DNA of 64,000 nt from Perognathus longimembris pacificus (Eukaryota; Chordata; Mammalia; Rodentia; Heteromyidae), in assembly GCF_023159225.1 (NCBI RefSeq), contig NC_063174.1, positions 42,400,191 to 42,464,190 of the forward strand, read 5' to 3'. Shown in pieces: positions 11,841-25,046 of the stretch (its first letter is position 1; each line of letters opens with the position of its first letter). Made by a program: the position numbers and the translations under genes. A model generated the notes under the pieces. It saw only the letters and a list, made by a program, of their open reading frames with translations. It searched no databases and was not told the DNA's origin.

Positions 11841-12397
11841 AGAGCAGATATAGAAAAATCACTTCCTTTGGTGTTCCAATTGGTTGGCGATGGCTACTTG
11901 GAAAACTGTAAATAGAAGATACTGAGTTCACATTCTGGCTAGCTCCAGACAGGTCAGTTAGCAATTGCAGGTCTGAAAGAAACAGAGCTGGAGTACATGT
12001 TCTGTCTTTTCCAGACAAAATCATAGGGGTGGTTCTTCTCAATGGTGAAACAGAGCAACAGGTTGTTACAGTTATTTTCAGCAATAAATGCTTTAGAGAG
12101 AATGATGAGAATCCTATAAAGTTTCTCATTCGTTCTATAGCCTCTCATTTAAGTAGTCACTTTTCCTATCCTAAACTACACAGAATGCCTTGCTTTTGTA
12201 TGGAAAGAAGTTAAAATGTCTGCCAGTTACTAGTTTACCCATATGTTACACACAACCCACCAAACTAGCTACAGATTCATACCACTCCCCACTCTACTTC
12301 TCTGCAACAGAACTGACTGAGAGTACTTTTTTATTTTACTTCTCTAATATCCTCTCATGAGGGATTAAAAAGTAGGAAATAAAATGTTAGGGAAAGA

Positions 12398-12632
12398 AGC
12401 CCGGCGCTGATGGTTCACACCTGTAATCCTCGCTACTCAGGAGACTGAGACTTGAGGATCACAGTTTGAAGCCAGCTTGGGCAGGAAAGTCTGTGAGACT
12501 CTTATCTCCAATTAATCACAGAAAAGCTGGAAGTGGCACTGTGGCTCAAGTGGTAGAGCACTGACCTTGAGCAAAAGAAGCTTAGGGACAGTGCGCAGGC
12601 CGAATTCAAGCCCTAGGACTGGCAAAATAAAT
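12398..12632 (+). mobile_element. B1-ID fusion SINE
   Basis: The B1-like half reads GATGGTTCACACCTGTAATC and the ID half GTGGCTCAAGTGGTAGAGCA. The copy ends in AAGCCCTAGGACTGGC with an AAAT-type tail. Confidence 0.9.
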
Positions 12633-12924
12633 AAGAGAAAAAGGGAAAGGCTAATTATTGTATTCAGAATTTGGGCTCTGTATCTGATGACATTTTCAAG
12701 GAAAAAAACCTTAATAAGGGTTTTAATTGATTTTACAAGAGCACAAATTGTACGACTGTTATATGGCCTCAACTAAATTACTTTGAGTAATAACTTCTCA
12801 TCTGTGAGATGAGGTGTTATATGTCTCCCTCCATGAGTGATAGGCCAGATAACACTACTGTTAAGGATTCAATTGCTAACCCACATTATTTGGAAAAGGT
12901 ATACTATATGCACTTGGAGTGTAA

Positions 12925-13125
12925 CACTTCTGGTTTTGGCTTTGCCATTCAGTAAGTGTGTGGCTTCTATGTAGTTATTTAACTTTTCCAGCCTTCAGTT
13001 TCCTCTTTGGTGAGGTGAATAACAACAGAACTTATTTCTCAGTGTTAAATGAGGTACTGTATGTCAAGATATGCAAGGACACTTAGAACATAACCCATAG
13101 TGAGTACTGGATACTTGTTAAATGT
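12925..13125 (+). mobile_element. MIR-like ancient SINE
   Basis: CAGTTTCCTCTTTGGTGAGG and TAAATGAGGTACTGTATGTC within a longer MIR-type order support this. The copy is diverged. Confidence 0.6.
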
Positions 13126-13129
13126 TTGG

Positions 13130-14535
13130 ATGTAAATACTGATGTTTATATTAGAGCCAGCCTTGCCAGAAAGTAGATTACCAAGTCTATTTCTTCTCTC
13201 TTCTTTCCAAACACTGATCTTGAAATTTTGCCCTTATACTGACCATGGTGAAATGTGCACTTTTTTCTATTGCTATTCTGCTCTTGATCATTATTAAATC
13301 TCCTTTTTTGTCTTGTACAAAGTGGTTGTCATAATTACCTAGCTATCTTGGTAGTTTATCACAGGCTGCAACATCACATCTAATTTTAAATCCTAGTAAG
13401 TCCACAGAGAGAGAGCTCACACACGTGCGGCAAGAAAGCATTAGTGTGGAGTAGGAAAGTATTCAGTCCTCTGGGAGCCTATGTCACTGGCTTGGGGCCT
13501 GACAGTATTTCTTCTAGGGTATAGGAAGAGCAAAGCATTGCAGGGAAGCTAGAGACTGGAGGAAAAGTATTATTGAATTTTCAACTGGGTCTTCCCTGTC
13601 AGCATGTGCCTTTCCTTCACCCCTGCTACTGCACAAAGTGAGGCAGAAGTGAGAATCTGTGCTTGATTTCTGCTAAAGCCTGCGTCCACCCTACAGGGCA
13701 GGACACAGCCAGCGTGTTCCCACCCCAGCCTCCACAGAAGCCAGAGACTGCTCTTGACCAATGGAAAACAGCTTTTCCTCCAAGGAAAGTATTTTGGTGT
13801 GAAGACTGAGAGCTAATATAACTAAGAAGGAAACACTCTACTGTTGCTAAAAGTGACCTCTTTTTTTCAGAATTTTTGGGTTGTTTTAAAATCTTAAAAA
13901 TCTAAAATTAATATCTCTCATTTGTATATGTCAAATTATAGGTAGCTAGGCATAGGAAGCCTAGGAGAGCATTTCCTGGAGTTTCCATCTCCTGTTTGAT
14001 GACTTCAATGGCTGTTGGTGACTTTGCTGAGCCTTGCGTCTTTCTTCTTTGCAGCATTTCCCATGGAGTATTTTGAAATGCTTCTCCCAGCCATCCTTTC
14101 TTCTCGGACCCACTACTTCTGCCCGTGATTTATTCTTTCTACCTCACAGCTACATTTGTCTTAGCAACTTAAAACATTTCCTTTGAATTGTAAAAATAAT
14201 GTATACCCAGTATAGAAAATAAGGAGATTGTAGGTTAAGTATGAGGAAAAAAAATAGGCCACTGCTCACCAATAGATGCTATTTACTTTTTACAACACTT
14301 ATTTCTTGTCTTCTAGGATATACCCTATCACCTGTACCCTATCACCTGCACAGTATGATTTTTTACTAACATGATTTTTTTCTAGAGTTGTCAACATGTA
14401 CTTTATCATTAAGTGTTCATAAATAGTATTCTCTTAAAACAAGATTTAAAACAATACTGAATACTGTTAGCTAGTTAGACCTTCTTCTTTTTCAGTATTG
14501 AAAACAATGCTTGTTTAGTGTCTGATCATGATAGA
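13130..14535. other. Unannotated sequence
   Basis: No supported exon or identifiable repeat in this stretch. Confidence 0.4.
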
Positions 14536-14539
14536 GTGT

Positions 14540-14770
14540 TAGAAGAATATGGGCTTTGAAAGCCAGAGACAGTGGCTCAAATCCTAGCTCAGTCAGTATC
14601 CCAAGGCCTCAGAGCAATCCTGACCTCAGTTTATTTCTTTTTGAAGTGAGGATTGTGACTTTACTTATTTATCATCAGACTTGTGTTTGTGTGCATGAGA
14701 TATGTGTAAAGTACTGTTTCTATACAGAATTTGGCATGTGATAAATTCTAACACATATTAATTGCTATTG
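14540..14770 (+). mobile_element. MIR-like ancient SINE
   Basis: Motifs such as AATATGGGCTTTGAAAGCC, TCAAATCCTAGCTCAGTC and CCTCAGTTTATTTCTTT follow MIR order. Boundaries are approximate. Confidence 0.6.
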
Positions 14771-15338
14771 TCATTGTCACTACCATTAATCATATGCAGC
14801 TTTTTCACCTAGCTTCCTAGAAGCCAGACCATAGCATCAAAACATAAGAATATAATACTTTAATAGCAACATACTGCTAATCATATTTCTTCTGTATAAA
14901 TTATTTTTGAAGTCAATTCCCATTTTACCCTTTTTTTCTGTCTAATTTACTAAGCTCTTTGTATAATTTTTGTTATTTGTAATTACAGTTTAATGAGAAT
15001 TTAGACTACATAGATGAGAAAACAATGCAAGGAGGGCAATGAGTTTGCCTAGATCCTTCAAATATTACCTGGCACAGAGTAAATGCTATTTTCCTGGTTG
15101 TTTTTCTTGTCCATCTTTGTTTTCACTCACACCTAGCACAGCCTCCGTGGGTTGCAGAGGAGGAGCAGAAAAGTATGTTATGTTAACTTTATCCATGTTC
15201 ACCTCTGCTTTTGTGCAAACCAGCCTAACCTCAGCCCAGATGAGTCAGCATCTTTTGGATTTTACTTGATTGTTCCCATATGTTTTTCATGACACTTCTC
15301 TAAAATTCTTCCAAACCAGGTTATTTCTCTCTTTCTAG

Positions 15339-15493
15339 GTAGCAAACCTGAATTTGGCAAGTGCTGTCTTAAACAGAAGCAGTGCTTCAACTCCCCCCAC
15401 CCTCCGACCTCTCATCAGTCCTAGCGGTCCAACGTGGTCGATGCAGTCAGACTCTCTCGCTCTTGAGAACTCTTCGAGCCCCATTGGAAGCAG
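15339..15493 (+). CDS. Internal coding exon of an unrecognised gene (upstream exon)
   Basis: The exon is 155 nt. It begins after a pyrimidine-rich acceptor (TTATTTCTCTCTTTCTAG, ending at 15338) and ends at a strong donor, CAG|GTATGT. Read in phase 0 from GTA it is open throughout and gives about 51 codons plus two bases. It starts [15 protein letters not shown] and ends in SSPIGS, and is rich in Ser, Thr, Pro and Leu, as in a disordered linker. It contains six CpG dinucleotides in 155 nt, against very few in the flanking intron, which suggests constraint. The two leftover bases (AG) pair with the first base of the exon at 51801 to make an Arg codon. I do not recognise the protein family, so no function is assigned. 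No initiator Met or stop lies in the exon. The call rests on the splice sites, frame and phase match; I could not compare it with other genomes. Confidence 0.8.
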
Positions 15494-17080
15494 GTATGTA
15501 AAGGGCCTTGGTCAGCACTTGTGTTGCACAAGGATGACTTTCACCCCAACCAAACTGTTCCTTCCTTGCATTTTACATGGAAGTCCAAGCCAGCCAGCTG
15601 TCTGGAAGGGGTTCCCAAGACACCTTGCTTTAGTGACTAGTACAGATGGCAACAGTCCCTGAGTCATAGGAGCTATTGAGAAAATGTGACTATTACAGTG
15701 AGGTCTTCTGATCACTGAAATTCTTTACTTCCAAATAAAGAAATACTGTCCCATTGAGTCCCCACCCTGTACTGTACTTCCAGCTTTTGCCTCTTCTGTA
15801 CTGCCTTGCTCTGAGCTGGGAGGGAGTACATAATTGTTGTTGAAATATCATTGGTTATTATTATTACTTTGGAGCTAATTTAGGAAGCAGAAACTTCTCA
15901 GGAAGTAACATAGCGTAAACACATTACATCATGCTCTGATCTGATGTCTTCCATACCCATGATCATGTGGTTGGGGTGAAAAGAATCATCTTAGTTGAGA
16001 ACTGCGAGGAGTTGGAGACACAAGCAGGACTTTCAGAGACAGGACACCCCACACACAGTTCTCCTCACAGGAAAAGTTTGTTGTTCAGTGATTTATAATC
16101 TACCGAGTAACCACATTCCTGAAACATAAGTCGTAAAAAAGAAATTCTGTTTATACCATAGAGCTTTATTTTCCATGTAAATGTTTCCAAATATTCCATT
16201 TTCATGTTAAAATCAGAGTCTTTTTCTTATAAAGAACATTTTCACCACAATTTTGGATATTCTGTTTGACAAAGCTACAGGCATTTTCCATACTGTTAAA
16301 CAAAAAGTCAAAAGTACATGTTTTAGAGTATAGTTTTATCACTTTTATACTTACACATGGAATGACGGGGGAATCTTTAATAAAAAAAAAAAATTCTAGC
16401 TGGGTGTTGATCTTTCTCTTGGTATCATCACTTAGGAGTACTTTTATGGGAGATGATGGAGCCTGTCAGGGTCAGGGCTGGAACCTGGAGTTATGTGAAT
16501 TACCTTCTCTCAAGCCAGACTGTTTGTGGAGCTGCAATAGCATGCCACATCTAAAATTTTCTTCAGAGCCATTGTAGCCCAAACACAGCCCCTGTGAAGT
16601 CTTCTAGTCGTTTCCTATGCTCTTTATCTCTTGTTTAAGTAAGGCCCAGTTGTTAGAGCCCATTCTAGTCCAGGAGAAGCTCTAGGAAGTTTGCGGTGGT
16701 CCCCTGGTAACCTCTGATTGCCAGGACAACTGGAGGGTCAGCTTGGGAGTCTCATTTCCACATGGAATTTCTGGTGCCACCCACACTGGAGCAATCCTAA
16801 GTGGATTCTCCGGTCCTTTCAGACCTGGCTGTGTTGGAGGCTGTAGTGGGCCATAGCTAAAGGCATTATACATAGTACTGAGTCCTGATTTCCACTTTCA
16901 CCTGGTAAATCACTGTTTTGTGCTTATTTATTTAGTTTCTTATTGCTCCTCCTGTATAGTCAGAGTGGTTAAATTTAATGAATATGGGATCATAACTTAG
17001 AGATGTAAGAGTTTTTTTTAATTTATTCACATCTTAATACTGTTAAATAAATAGGTAATTGTGGTTTGTTTCATTTTTTA
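15494..17080 (+). other. Intron start, no repeat recognised
   Basis: About 1.6 kb just downstream of the exon donor contain no repeat I can identify. A short T-rich tract and an A run near 16380 are present. Confidence 0.4.
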
Positions 17081-17081
17081 A

Positions 17082-17205
17082 ATGTAATTTGTATTAAAGT
17101 ATTGTATAGAAGGGCTACCATTTCATAAGTCGGGTAATGAGTATCTTTCATTTTTTGGACAATGTCACTCCTTCCTTTACTTTCCCCCAGTTTCCCCTGA
17201 GATGT
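17082..17205 (-). mobile_element. L1 3' terminal fragment, minus strand
   Basis: GTATTGTATAGAAGGGCTAC, CATTTCATAAGTCGGGTAAT and GGACAATGTCACTCCTTCC match the start of the L1 3' end seen at 8076 and 22318. The copy is diverged. Confidence 0.65.
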
Positions 17206-17209
17206 GAGT

Positions 17210-19635
17210 TTTATTAGTGGTTTTGACACTAAATGACTAAGCTATTCATTTAATCTTTTTAGGTAAGCATACTTTTTTATAAACTGTCTGTTGTGAGAGC
17301 ATTTAGATTGCCTTTGAAGTACTTTGATCTCCCTGGAAGTGGGAGCTGAGAAAACAAAGGTACTCTTAGTAGTATTTCTACAATAGCAGCAGTAGATTGT
17401 AGCACTGATAAATTCTGCTAATTTACTAAACCAGAGGCTGCCCTGGAAACTATCATAAGATGTAAAGAGACTCTCATTGCTGGCTGTACTTTTCATCTCT
17501 GTGTGTCGGAGAATTCAGTGACTTGGTAGCCACAGGAATGAAAACTGGTGACTCACAAGAACTCTGCAAATAGTGTTATTTTTCATTCCCCTGTGGTGTT
17601 GCTATTGTTCTCAATTTTATGGATCACACAAGTTTTCACCAGACAACCTTTTTCTTCCCCCGCTGTTGGAAACCACTCCAAGTGTAGCCTCAGGGCTGTC
17701 GTCTCCCATTGGGTCAATGTGAGCTCAGCCCAGCTTCTCAAATCCCTTGGTTCCTTTGGTCTGTCTGGAGACCCTGCTCAGGCTTTGTTGTGGGAGAGAA
17801 GGCAAAGAGCCCATGACTTGCCCAGACAATCTGAGGCCTGGCCATGCAGCTTGCAGTTCCCTAGACACTATGGAGTTGGACTTGGCCAGCCATTCCTCTG
17901 TTGTTAGTTTTCAGAGGTAATAAGTGAGATTAATTGCAGGCCATTCTCCAGAAGAGAGAGGAGTAAGGGCCAAATGCAGTCACGTGTAGAGGCCTGAGGT
18001 GTGCTTCCAAGCAAGGCTGGCTTAGAATTACACAGCAGGGATTCCGGAATGCAAGTACAACATGTTTATGACCTCCTTTTTCTTCAAGCTATGTTTAGGG
18101 TCTCTAGATATAGGTACCTGGCCTTGTCAGCTTTTCTTTAGCCAATGAAAAAGGCTGAATTTTTCAAGCTGCCTTTTAATCATCCCTTTTCTGGGCGTGT
18201 TGGGAGTCATTAGGAGCTGAATTGATGTGCAAAGACATCCCACCAGCCTTCCCTAGAACTGGACCATGTGCATAAGGAAGGGGACTTTCTAGGTGAGGAG
18301 CATTGAATGGATGCAGAGTACATTTTTCTTTATAAGACCTGCAATGGTTACTGTAAAGTCTTGGCTGCTGCTTGGAATGGTTTGGGAAGGACAAGGCCTC
18401 AGACAGCTTGGCAGGAACCTGAGGCCCTGTTTTTTTCCAGTCCAGCCCTTCCTTGTGGATCGAACTGTCAGGGAATCCCACGAATGTCTGGCTTCCTCCC
18501 CTTTGTATGTTTTTCCAGCATTTGTCATTGAATTATTTTTATCCATCTCTGGTTTTTCATACACACATCCTGGATTTGTTTGTTCCTCGATATTAAAGAT
18601 AGGGGAGTTGACAAAAGGCTACCACACTCCACCACCTTTTACAATAGGACAAAGTGTTGTGGGCATGGGTCTCTTGGCCTGCCCAGCCTCCAGTCTAGTG
18701 AATCTGTTTGTCAGAACTTTGAATTTTACCAAGAAGTGGAAAATCCTGGAAATTTGTACAATTTTGGACATCACCCTGTCCCTTTGTCTTCTTACTCTTT
18801 AGTTGTAGTTCATAAAGAGAACAGTAGTACGCTGATACACGAAATGCTTAAGAATACAATCATGAGATTCTAATTCATTTTCCTAGTGTTTTTCTCCCTT
18901 TATTTATTAGAACTATTTCTACAGATTCAAGCCTGACTTCTTATCTTTTCATTTTCAATTGGTCTTCAATGTAATGCCTTCTCAAAATGTGTCAATGCAT
19001 TTTCTGTATGTCAGGCATTGTGGTAGGTGTGTGAGGAATAGTCAGGACCGGAATAGGCTCTAACCCTTCAGGCCATAATCCTTCCTGTTCTCAGCAGAGT
19101 TGGGGTGCTGAATGGGAGCTGACAGACATATAAGATCTGAGGTTAGTAATCTGGCATGGAGAAGGAACCCAAGCCCTACATTTTATGGCCTAGGCATAAA
19201 ATAGTAGGTGTTTCAAGAAGACTGTGAATGTAAGAAGCCAATCTTCTCACATGCTATGCTACACCATGGATGATACTAGGGTCTGGTGCACTATGTGAAA
19301 AGAGCCAGTTACAAAAGAACTAGTGATGTATGAGTCTCCTCAAAGGAAAAAGTAGTCAAGATCAGAAACTGAAAGTGGAAAAGTGGTTGACAAGGCATGG
19401 GGAGGGTATAGGGTGATTGTGTTTCATGGATATAAAGGTTCAGTTTTCCAAGATAAGAATGTTCTAGAGATCTCCTGTAGAACTGTGTGAATGTGCTTAA
19501 CACTTCTGAATTGTTTGCATAAAAATAGTTAAGATGATAAACATAAAGTTGGGTGCTATCCTCTACCTCTATGTAAAGGAATTGATCTGAACATAGTCCT
19601 TCAAATTCTCTTTAAAAGCATGTCAATTTATAATA
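17210..19635. other. Unannotated intronic sequence with the longest chance ORF
   Basis: The longest open frame in the window, 18293-18802 (169 codons), lies here. It overlaps open frames on both strands, has no splice sites that fit the flanking exons' phase and no recognisable domain. I regard it as non-coding. Confidence 0.5.
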
Positions 19636-19639
19636 TTGG

Positions 19640-19790
19640 AAATGGGGCTAGAGACCCCTGTAAGGAAGATAGCATGATGTAGTGGAAAGGGAAAGGACTT
19701 GAGGGTTAGACAGATCTGGACTTCCCTATTCACTTTGTGATCTGGGGCAAGTTACTTCTTTAAATCATAACTCTCCCATCTTTTAAAAGC
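19640..19790 (+). mobile_element. MIR-like ancient SINE
   Basis: The stretch includes GATGTAGTGGAAAGGGAAAG, GACAGATCTGGACTTCCC and GATCTGGGGCAAGTTACTTC, a clear MIR core. Confidence 0.75.
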
Positions 19791-19796
19791 TGTATT

Positions 19797-20040
19797 TAAG
19801 CTGGGTACTTGTGGCTCACACCTGTAATCTCAGCTACTCAGAAAACTGAGATCTGAGGATCGCAGTTGAAAGCCAGCCTGAGCAGGAAAGTCCATGAGGC
19901 TCTTATCTCCAGTTAACCACCAGAAAATCACAAGTGGCACTGTGGCTCAAAGTGGTAGAGCACTAGCCTTGAGCAAAACTGCTCAGGGACAGTGCCAAGG
20001 CCCTGAGTTCAAGCACCACAACTAACTGGAGGGGAGCAGG
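19797..20040 (+). mobile_element. B1-ID fusion SINE
   Basis: A well-kept copy: CTTGTGGCTCACACCTGTAA, then GCAGGAAAGTCCATGAGGC, TTAACCACCAG hinge, and the ID half GTGGCTCAAAGTGGTAGAGC to GAGTTCAAGCACC. Confidence 0.93.
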
Positions 20041-20044
20041 GGGA

Positions 20045-21800
20045 GAACACCTGCATGTAATAATATATGCCTCATCCAATTTAAGATTAAATTCAGTTGT
20101 ATATGTGAAGGTAGACAGCATAGTGCTTGATTTGGGTATAGGTTCTTGATAACACATATTTCCTTTGGGGTGGGGGAGAAAAAGAAAGGAAGAAAATTAA
20201 ACTAAACTTGCCTGGGTTAGGTGTCTCTAAACCACTCAGGTTAGTGATAGCTGAGATAAAACTCGTTAGTCACTGCCTTTGTAGCTTACAGAAGAGACGC
20301 TAGCTGAGGATGGGTAGAGCCAGCCAACAAGAGTCCCTTCCTTTCTTTCTGACTGACCCCTTAGTTGAAGCCTGACTTCTTTCTACACAGCAGGCCTTTT
20401 CTCTCTGCTATCTTCTGAATGTTGAAATTTCCATTGTAGCTCAATGTTCCAGCCAGTAAACACTCATATTTTCCATCCATCCTGGGGGTCAAGTTTTGGG
20501 AGAGTTTGTCTCTGGAGGAGTTTGGAGCTTATAATTTTGTACTTTATCCTGTTATATAAACAAGACTCTTTAGCCAAAGAGCACAATCTTTGGGGCGGGG
20601 GGAGTGTTTAAAAAAAAAAAAAAACACCAGCTCTTTCATGTTCCAAGTTCTGTAGAAGTAATCCTTACTCTCCTTCTTTCTTTCCCATAAAATAAAGTTT
20701 ACCTGACCTTCGTCCTCCTGAGTCTTAACTCTCACTCTTCCTTCCCCTGAGTAATAAGTTTTCCCCCAGCACAGGAGTGGCAAAGACCTACCCTTCTCTC
20801 TGAAATTCCCCTCTACTTTCTTATGCAGCCAACCACATAGCCTCTCAAGAATTATAACCCCAGGCAATGCAGGCTCTGCTACAGAGTCTGTAGCTTCTCA
20901 TTCACCAAGAGAGTTCAGTGCCAACATTGTTTGTGTCTGGGCCAAAATGATTGGCTTCTGCCTGTTGGGGGGATGTTGGTAAACTCAGAAAAGATTTCCA
21001 AGACAGCTGGCTGGACAGAATCCCAGAGCCTAGGCCAAGAACTTGAGGCCTGGTATCAGAAGTGAAAGAAGTAGATCTTTCTCATCCTCAAGTCAGAATC
21101 TAATGCAGATTGCTTTGTGTTGCTGCTGTCAGTTGTTCCCATTCAGTTTGCTCCTTTATCCTGCCCTACCCCAGACAATCTCCCTCACATTTCCTTAGGA
21201 TGAACTTGTCTGTGTGCCCAATTCTCTTACACATGAATCCACTGTTAAAAGGCAAATTCCCATTTTATTTAACTGTTCACTTCATTATAATTTTACTACC
21301 TATCTGATGTAAATAAATAGCCACAAAGCCAAATAAGACTCCTTTTCTAGAATCACAGTTGTTGGCCCCAGCAGGTACCAAAATCTCAGGTCCTCAAGCT
21401 CCCCATGTAAAATGTGGTATTTGCATAGATCCTACACACATTCTCCTGTGCATTTGAAATCTCTAGATTACTTATTTAAGTATGTGTTATATAAATAGGC
21501 ATGATACTGAACTGCTTAGGGAATGATGACAAGGAAAATTATCTATACATGTCTATTATAGACACACTTTGAAAAATATTTTTGATCCAAAGTTGACTGA
21601 ATCCTGCAAATCTAGAGGCTAACAGTATATTTAAAGTTTTTGTTTATAATTCAATTTAATTTTCCTCTTAAATAGTTATTACTGTTTTTTCAATTAGCTC
21701 TATCCCTTGGAAATGAATTGTTTAAACAATCTTGAACGAATCAGTGGTGAGGAAGTACTGTATTTTTCTTTCTCACTCCTGTAGAGAAACACTGATGATC
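20045..21800. other. Unannotated intronic sequence
   Basis: No supported exon or named repeat. An A run at 20611-20624 is preceded by a short G-rich patch. Confidence 0.4.
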
Positions 21801-21805
21801 CTATT

Positions 21806-22024
21806 CTTTTTCTGTTACTGAGATTTGAATTTAGGGTCTCACACTTATCTAGCTTTCTTGCTTAGCTGATGCTCTACTACTTGAGACATACCTCCAACTG
21901 AGCTTTTTGCTGGTTATTTTGGGGCTGGAATCTCACAGACTTTTCTGCTTGAGCTGGCTTCAAACCACAATCCTATAGACTTCAACCTCCTAAGTAGCTA
22001 GGATTACAGGCATGATGATCCATT
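21806..22024 (-). mobile_element. B1-ID fusion SINE, minus strand
   Basis: The ID half comes first on the + strand (ACTGAGATTTGAATTTAGGG, CTCTACTACTTGAGACATA). It is followed by the B1-like half ending CCTCCTAAGTAGCTAGGATT. The copy is fairly diverged. Confidence 0.85.
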
Positions 22025-22317
22025 TTAAGCCCACCTACTATTGACTCTCCATATTTAGAAGGAAGGCCAGGCAGTTTTGCTGAACCTTTAGCCAAAACAA
22101 CTCAGCATATTAGTGTTGAGCAAGCGCAGTTAAAATATCAGTATTTTAAAAAATCTTTGGGCTTAAGAGGCTAAAAGAAAAAAAGAACACCTCACATGTA
22201 TGTTTTAATAAAGAAAATAGTATAACTAGAGCACCTGAAAAGCAGTAAGTGTCTTCTATTCCATGCAGTCCAAAGTTTTAGCATAGATCTTTTTTTCATT
22301 AAGTAGTTGTACAAAGA

Positions 22318-22436
22318 GGTTTTAATTTTGTTTTTATTATAAAGGTGATGTACAGAGAGGCTACAATTACATAAATCAGGTGAAGAATACACTTCATTTT
22401 GGACAATGTCACTCCTTCCCTCGCTCTCTCTAAAGG
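22318..22436 (-). mobile_element. L1 3' terminal fragment, minus strand
   Basis: AAAGGTGATGTACAGAGAGG, CAATTACATAAATCAGGTGA and GGACAATGTCACTCCTTCC match the L1 3' ends at 8076 and 34000. Confidence 0.75.
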
Positions 22437-22603
22437 GGTTTTACTTTTAACATAGGCCTTGATACTCTTAGGTCCCTTCTTTAAAACAGAGAAACATAAA
22501 ATTGGGTTTGCTTGGAATTTCATATTTACTACACCATATACTTTTGTGCATTTTAGAATCAGCTGGCCCCATTCATGTGCAGTGTCATAGCAGTGATACC
22601 TAA

Positions 22604-22640
22604 GTTTAAGTTATTCATACAAAGGTTTAAGTTATTCATA
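22604..22640. repeat. 16-bp direct repeat
   Basis: GTTTAAGTTATTCATA occurs at 22604-22619 and again at 22625-22640, separated by five bases. Confidence 0.9.
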
Positions 22641-22649
22641 TTTATGGTG

Positions 22650-23275
22650 AAATAACTGTCTGTATATTAAAATTTTGATCATAAGCCATGAAAATGCTCC
22701 TAAAGAAAGACCCCCCTACAGGAGGCTAAACCTGAAAGGTTATTTAACTATAGAGCCAGTGTTCCTTGAGAGATTCAAGCAAGGCTCATGTGGAAGAGAG
22801 GCAATCCAGAACAATTTGGGATTCAAAATGCAACAACATCCAGCAGGCTAGGTGTTCAGGTCCAAGTCTTGTTATAATTGGACCATCCTTCTGCTTCAGA
22901 GCTGGTAATTCCTGAAGGGGTGGATAAACCTGCGTGTTCCATGAATATTAAGCCAAAACTTTATTAATTTTTCAGAGGCAAAAATCAGTACTATATTTGG
23001 CCAGGTTTACTATCTTCCTATGGTGAGAGTGAAATATAAATATGCCTCAGTGATGCGAGGACAATATAGAATTTAGGTGAGGAAGCAAACTTTTTGGCAC
23101 AGCATGTTAGGAAATTCTAAAGGGATCTATAAATGTGATATATTAAAGGGCTAGAGGAAGTTTTACTATTTTCCTCTGCAACTGGGTTTCCCCAGAGAAA
23201 ATGATGTTGCTGAAAGATACAGTAAGTGATGAGATTTTGGAGGAGAAAGCAATCACTCTGGCTTGGCAGAGCTAA
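22650..23275. other. Unannotated intronic sequence
   Basis: No supported exon or identifiable repeat. Confidence 0.35.
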
Positions 23276-23277
23276 AA

Positions 23278-23317
23278 ATTATATATATATATAATATATA
23301 ATATATATATATATATG
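23278..23317. repeat. (AT)n microsatellite
   Basis: About 40 bases of alternating A and T with small interruptions, a simple self-complementary tract. Confidence 0.9.
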
Positions 23318-24018
23318 AAAAGGATGCCAAAAATCAAAGTCCTATGCCACAGATCCAGCTCTGGGATTTCACATGCCATGCCTGGCCTGTATGCCAAATA
23401 AAGAAAAGGAGTACTGGTGCAGGGCAGAAGAAAGGAGGTTACTTCATGGTGTGGGCACGACTGAGGAAGAAGCCAACTAATCATTTCATCTCATCTTTGG
23501 GGAAAGCCTTGGGCTTTAGACTTAAATAGAGAAAGAATTGGTGCAAGGCACAGGAGCTATGCATAATTATTCAGTAGTGTTGGGTAAAATCACTGGTTGA
23601 TCATTATCCAGGAGCTGTTGAGAAGCTGTTATAGCTGTCACCACCTGAGGGGAGAAGTATGGGCATAATAAGCAAGTCATTAATTGTTGCCTGACAGAGT
23701 CTGTCCTGTAGAGGCTCTGCTTTTCTTTTCCGAGGGAGTATTTGGCTTTAGCTCTTCTTGTTAAAGATGTTATTGATCAGTTACTGATCAGTGTTACTGA
23801 TTTTCCTCCCTAGATTCCAAGGTAGCATTAAGTGAATGGCTCAGAGCAAAGACAAAAGGCCAAGAGGCTGATACTAATCAGTTTAAGAGATAGTTTTGCA
23901 TTTGTTTGGTGCTTGACAGTATACATGATTTATGAAAGAATCGTTCATTCACACACCTATAGTCTTATAGTTAGAATTAGGAGGTCTGCTGAGTAATCTA
24001 GAGAATGGTTTTCTGTAA

Positions 24019-24066
24019 TTTGTGTGTGTGTGTGTGTGTGTGTGTACACATACATGCATGCCTGTG
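24019..24066. repeat. (GT)n microsatellite
   Basis: GT units followed by a TACACATACATGCATGCC tail. It is not adjacent to a SINE I recognise. Confidence 0.9.
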
Positions 24067-24845
24067 TGCCTGTGTATTTTCATGAAAGATGCAAGTCAAA
24101 TAATTAAACAAAGACTTCCATACTGCTGAAATAGTATTAGACCTGAGTGGAAAAATACTAGACCTGCAGAGTAAAGGTATAGGTGGGATTCATTCTATAA
24201 TGTGTACAAGGCACCAATCAGAGAAGAGAGATATACAAGGTGTTTAAAGTATCTTCAACCAGCCAACACAGAGTGGTTTCTGTTTGAAATAATCTATTAG
24301 TCAGTAAATACTTTGAGGTTGAAGTAATAGAAAATAAAATCAAACTGACAATAGTTTCAGTGAAAATTTTTAGTTTGCTTAAATGAAAAGCCCAAGTTTA
24401 CAGCTAAACTTGTAAATGAAAAAATAAACCAAAATACTAGCTTTTCTACTGATAGGAATATGACATAATTGCATTTCTGTCTCTCAAGTCTTAAGTGCTA
24501 ATTCGTTGTAAATGCTTTCTGTACTTATTCGGATTAATTTATTTGAGTAATTTAAAACATCTAGGAGGAAAAGGAAAGGCCTTCTAACATGCCGATCTAA
24601 AAAGCAAAACAAAAAGTAATAAAAATATTTTGTCCAAATTTCCCAAGTGAAGCCAAGCTTGCAGTCTTAATCTGCTTTTCCAGTTCCATTGCTTTTTCAC
24701 TTTCAAGTGAATCAAAAACAAACATGGTATTGTGTTTAACTGATGGCTGTAGTAAATAACAACATATTATATACTGAGAGGGAATTTTAACTGTTCTTGC
24801 CAAAAGAAAAATATATAAGGCAAGAATACAAGAATGAATAAGAAG

Positions 24846-25046
24846 AGCTAGGAATGTGGCTCGGCGATAGAGTGTTTGCCTTGCATGCATGAAGCCCTAG
24901 GTACGATTCCTCAACACCACATAAACAGAAAAGCCAGAAGTGGTGCTGTGGCTCAAGTGGTACAGTGCTAGCCTCGAGCAAAAAGAACCCAGGGACAGTG
25001 CTCAGGCCCTGAGTTCAAGCCCCAGGATTTGCAAAAACAAAAAAGA
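24846..25046 (+). mobile_element. Dimeric ID-type SINE, older subfamily
   Basis: Starts GAGCTAGGAATGTGGCTCGG with a diverged promoter half (GGTACGATTCC), then the second unit GTGGCTCAAGTGGTACAGTG to GAGTTCAAGCCCCAGG. A short flanking GAATAAGA occurs at 24836 and 25049. The sequence resembles the copy at 55130. Confidence 0.9.

Noticed and set aside
11728..12129. 133-codon frame on the minus strand
   Set aside because: Its 3' part lies in a hAT-type repeat remnant, and no domain or splice context supports it.
18293..18802. Longest open frame in the window, 169 codons on the + strand
   Set aside because: It overlaps open frames in other phases and on the other strand, has no recognisable domain and no fitting splice sites. 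A frame of this length is expected by chance in 64 kb.
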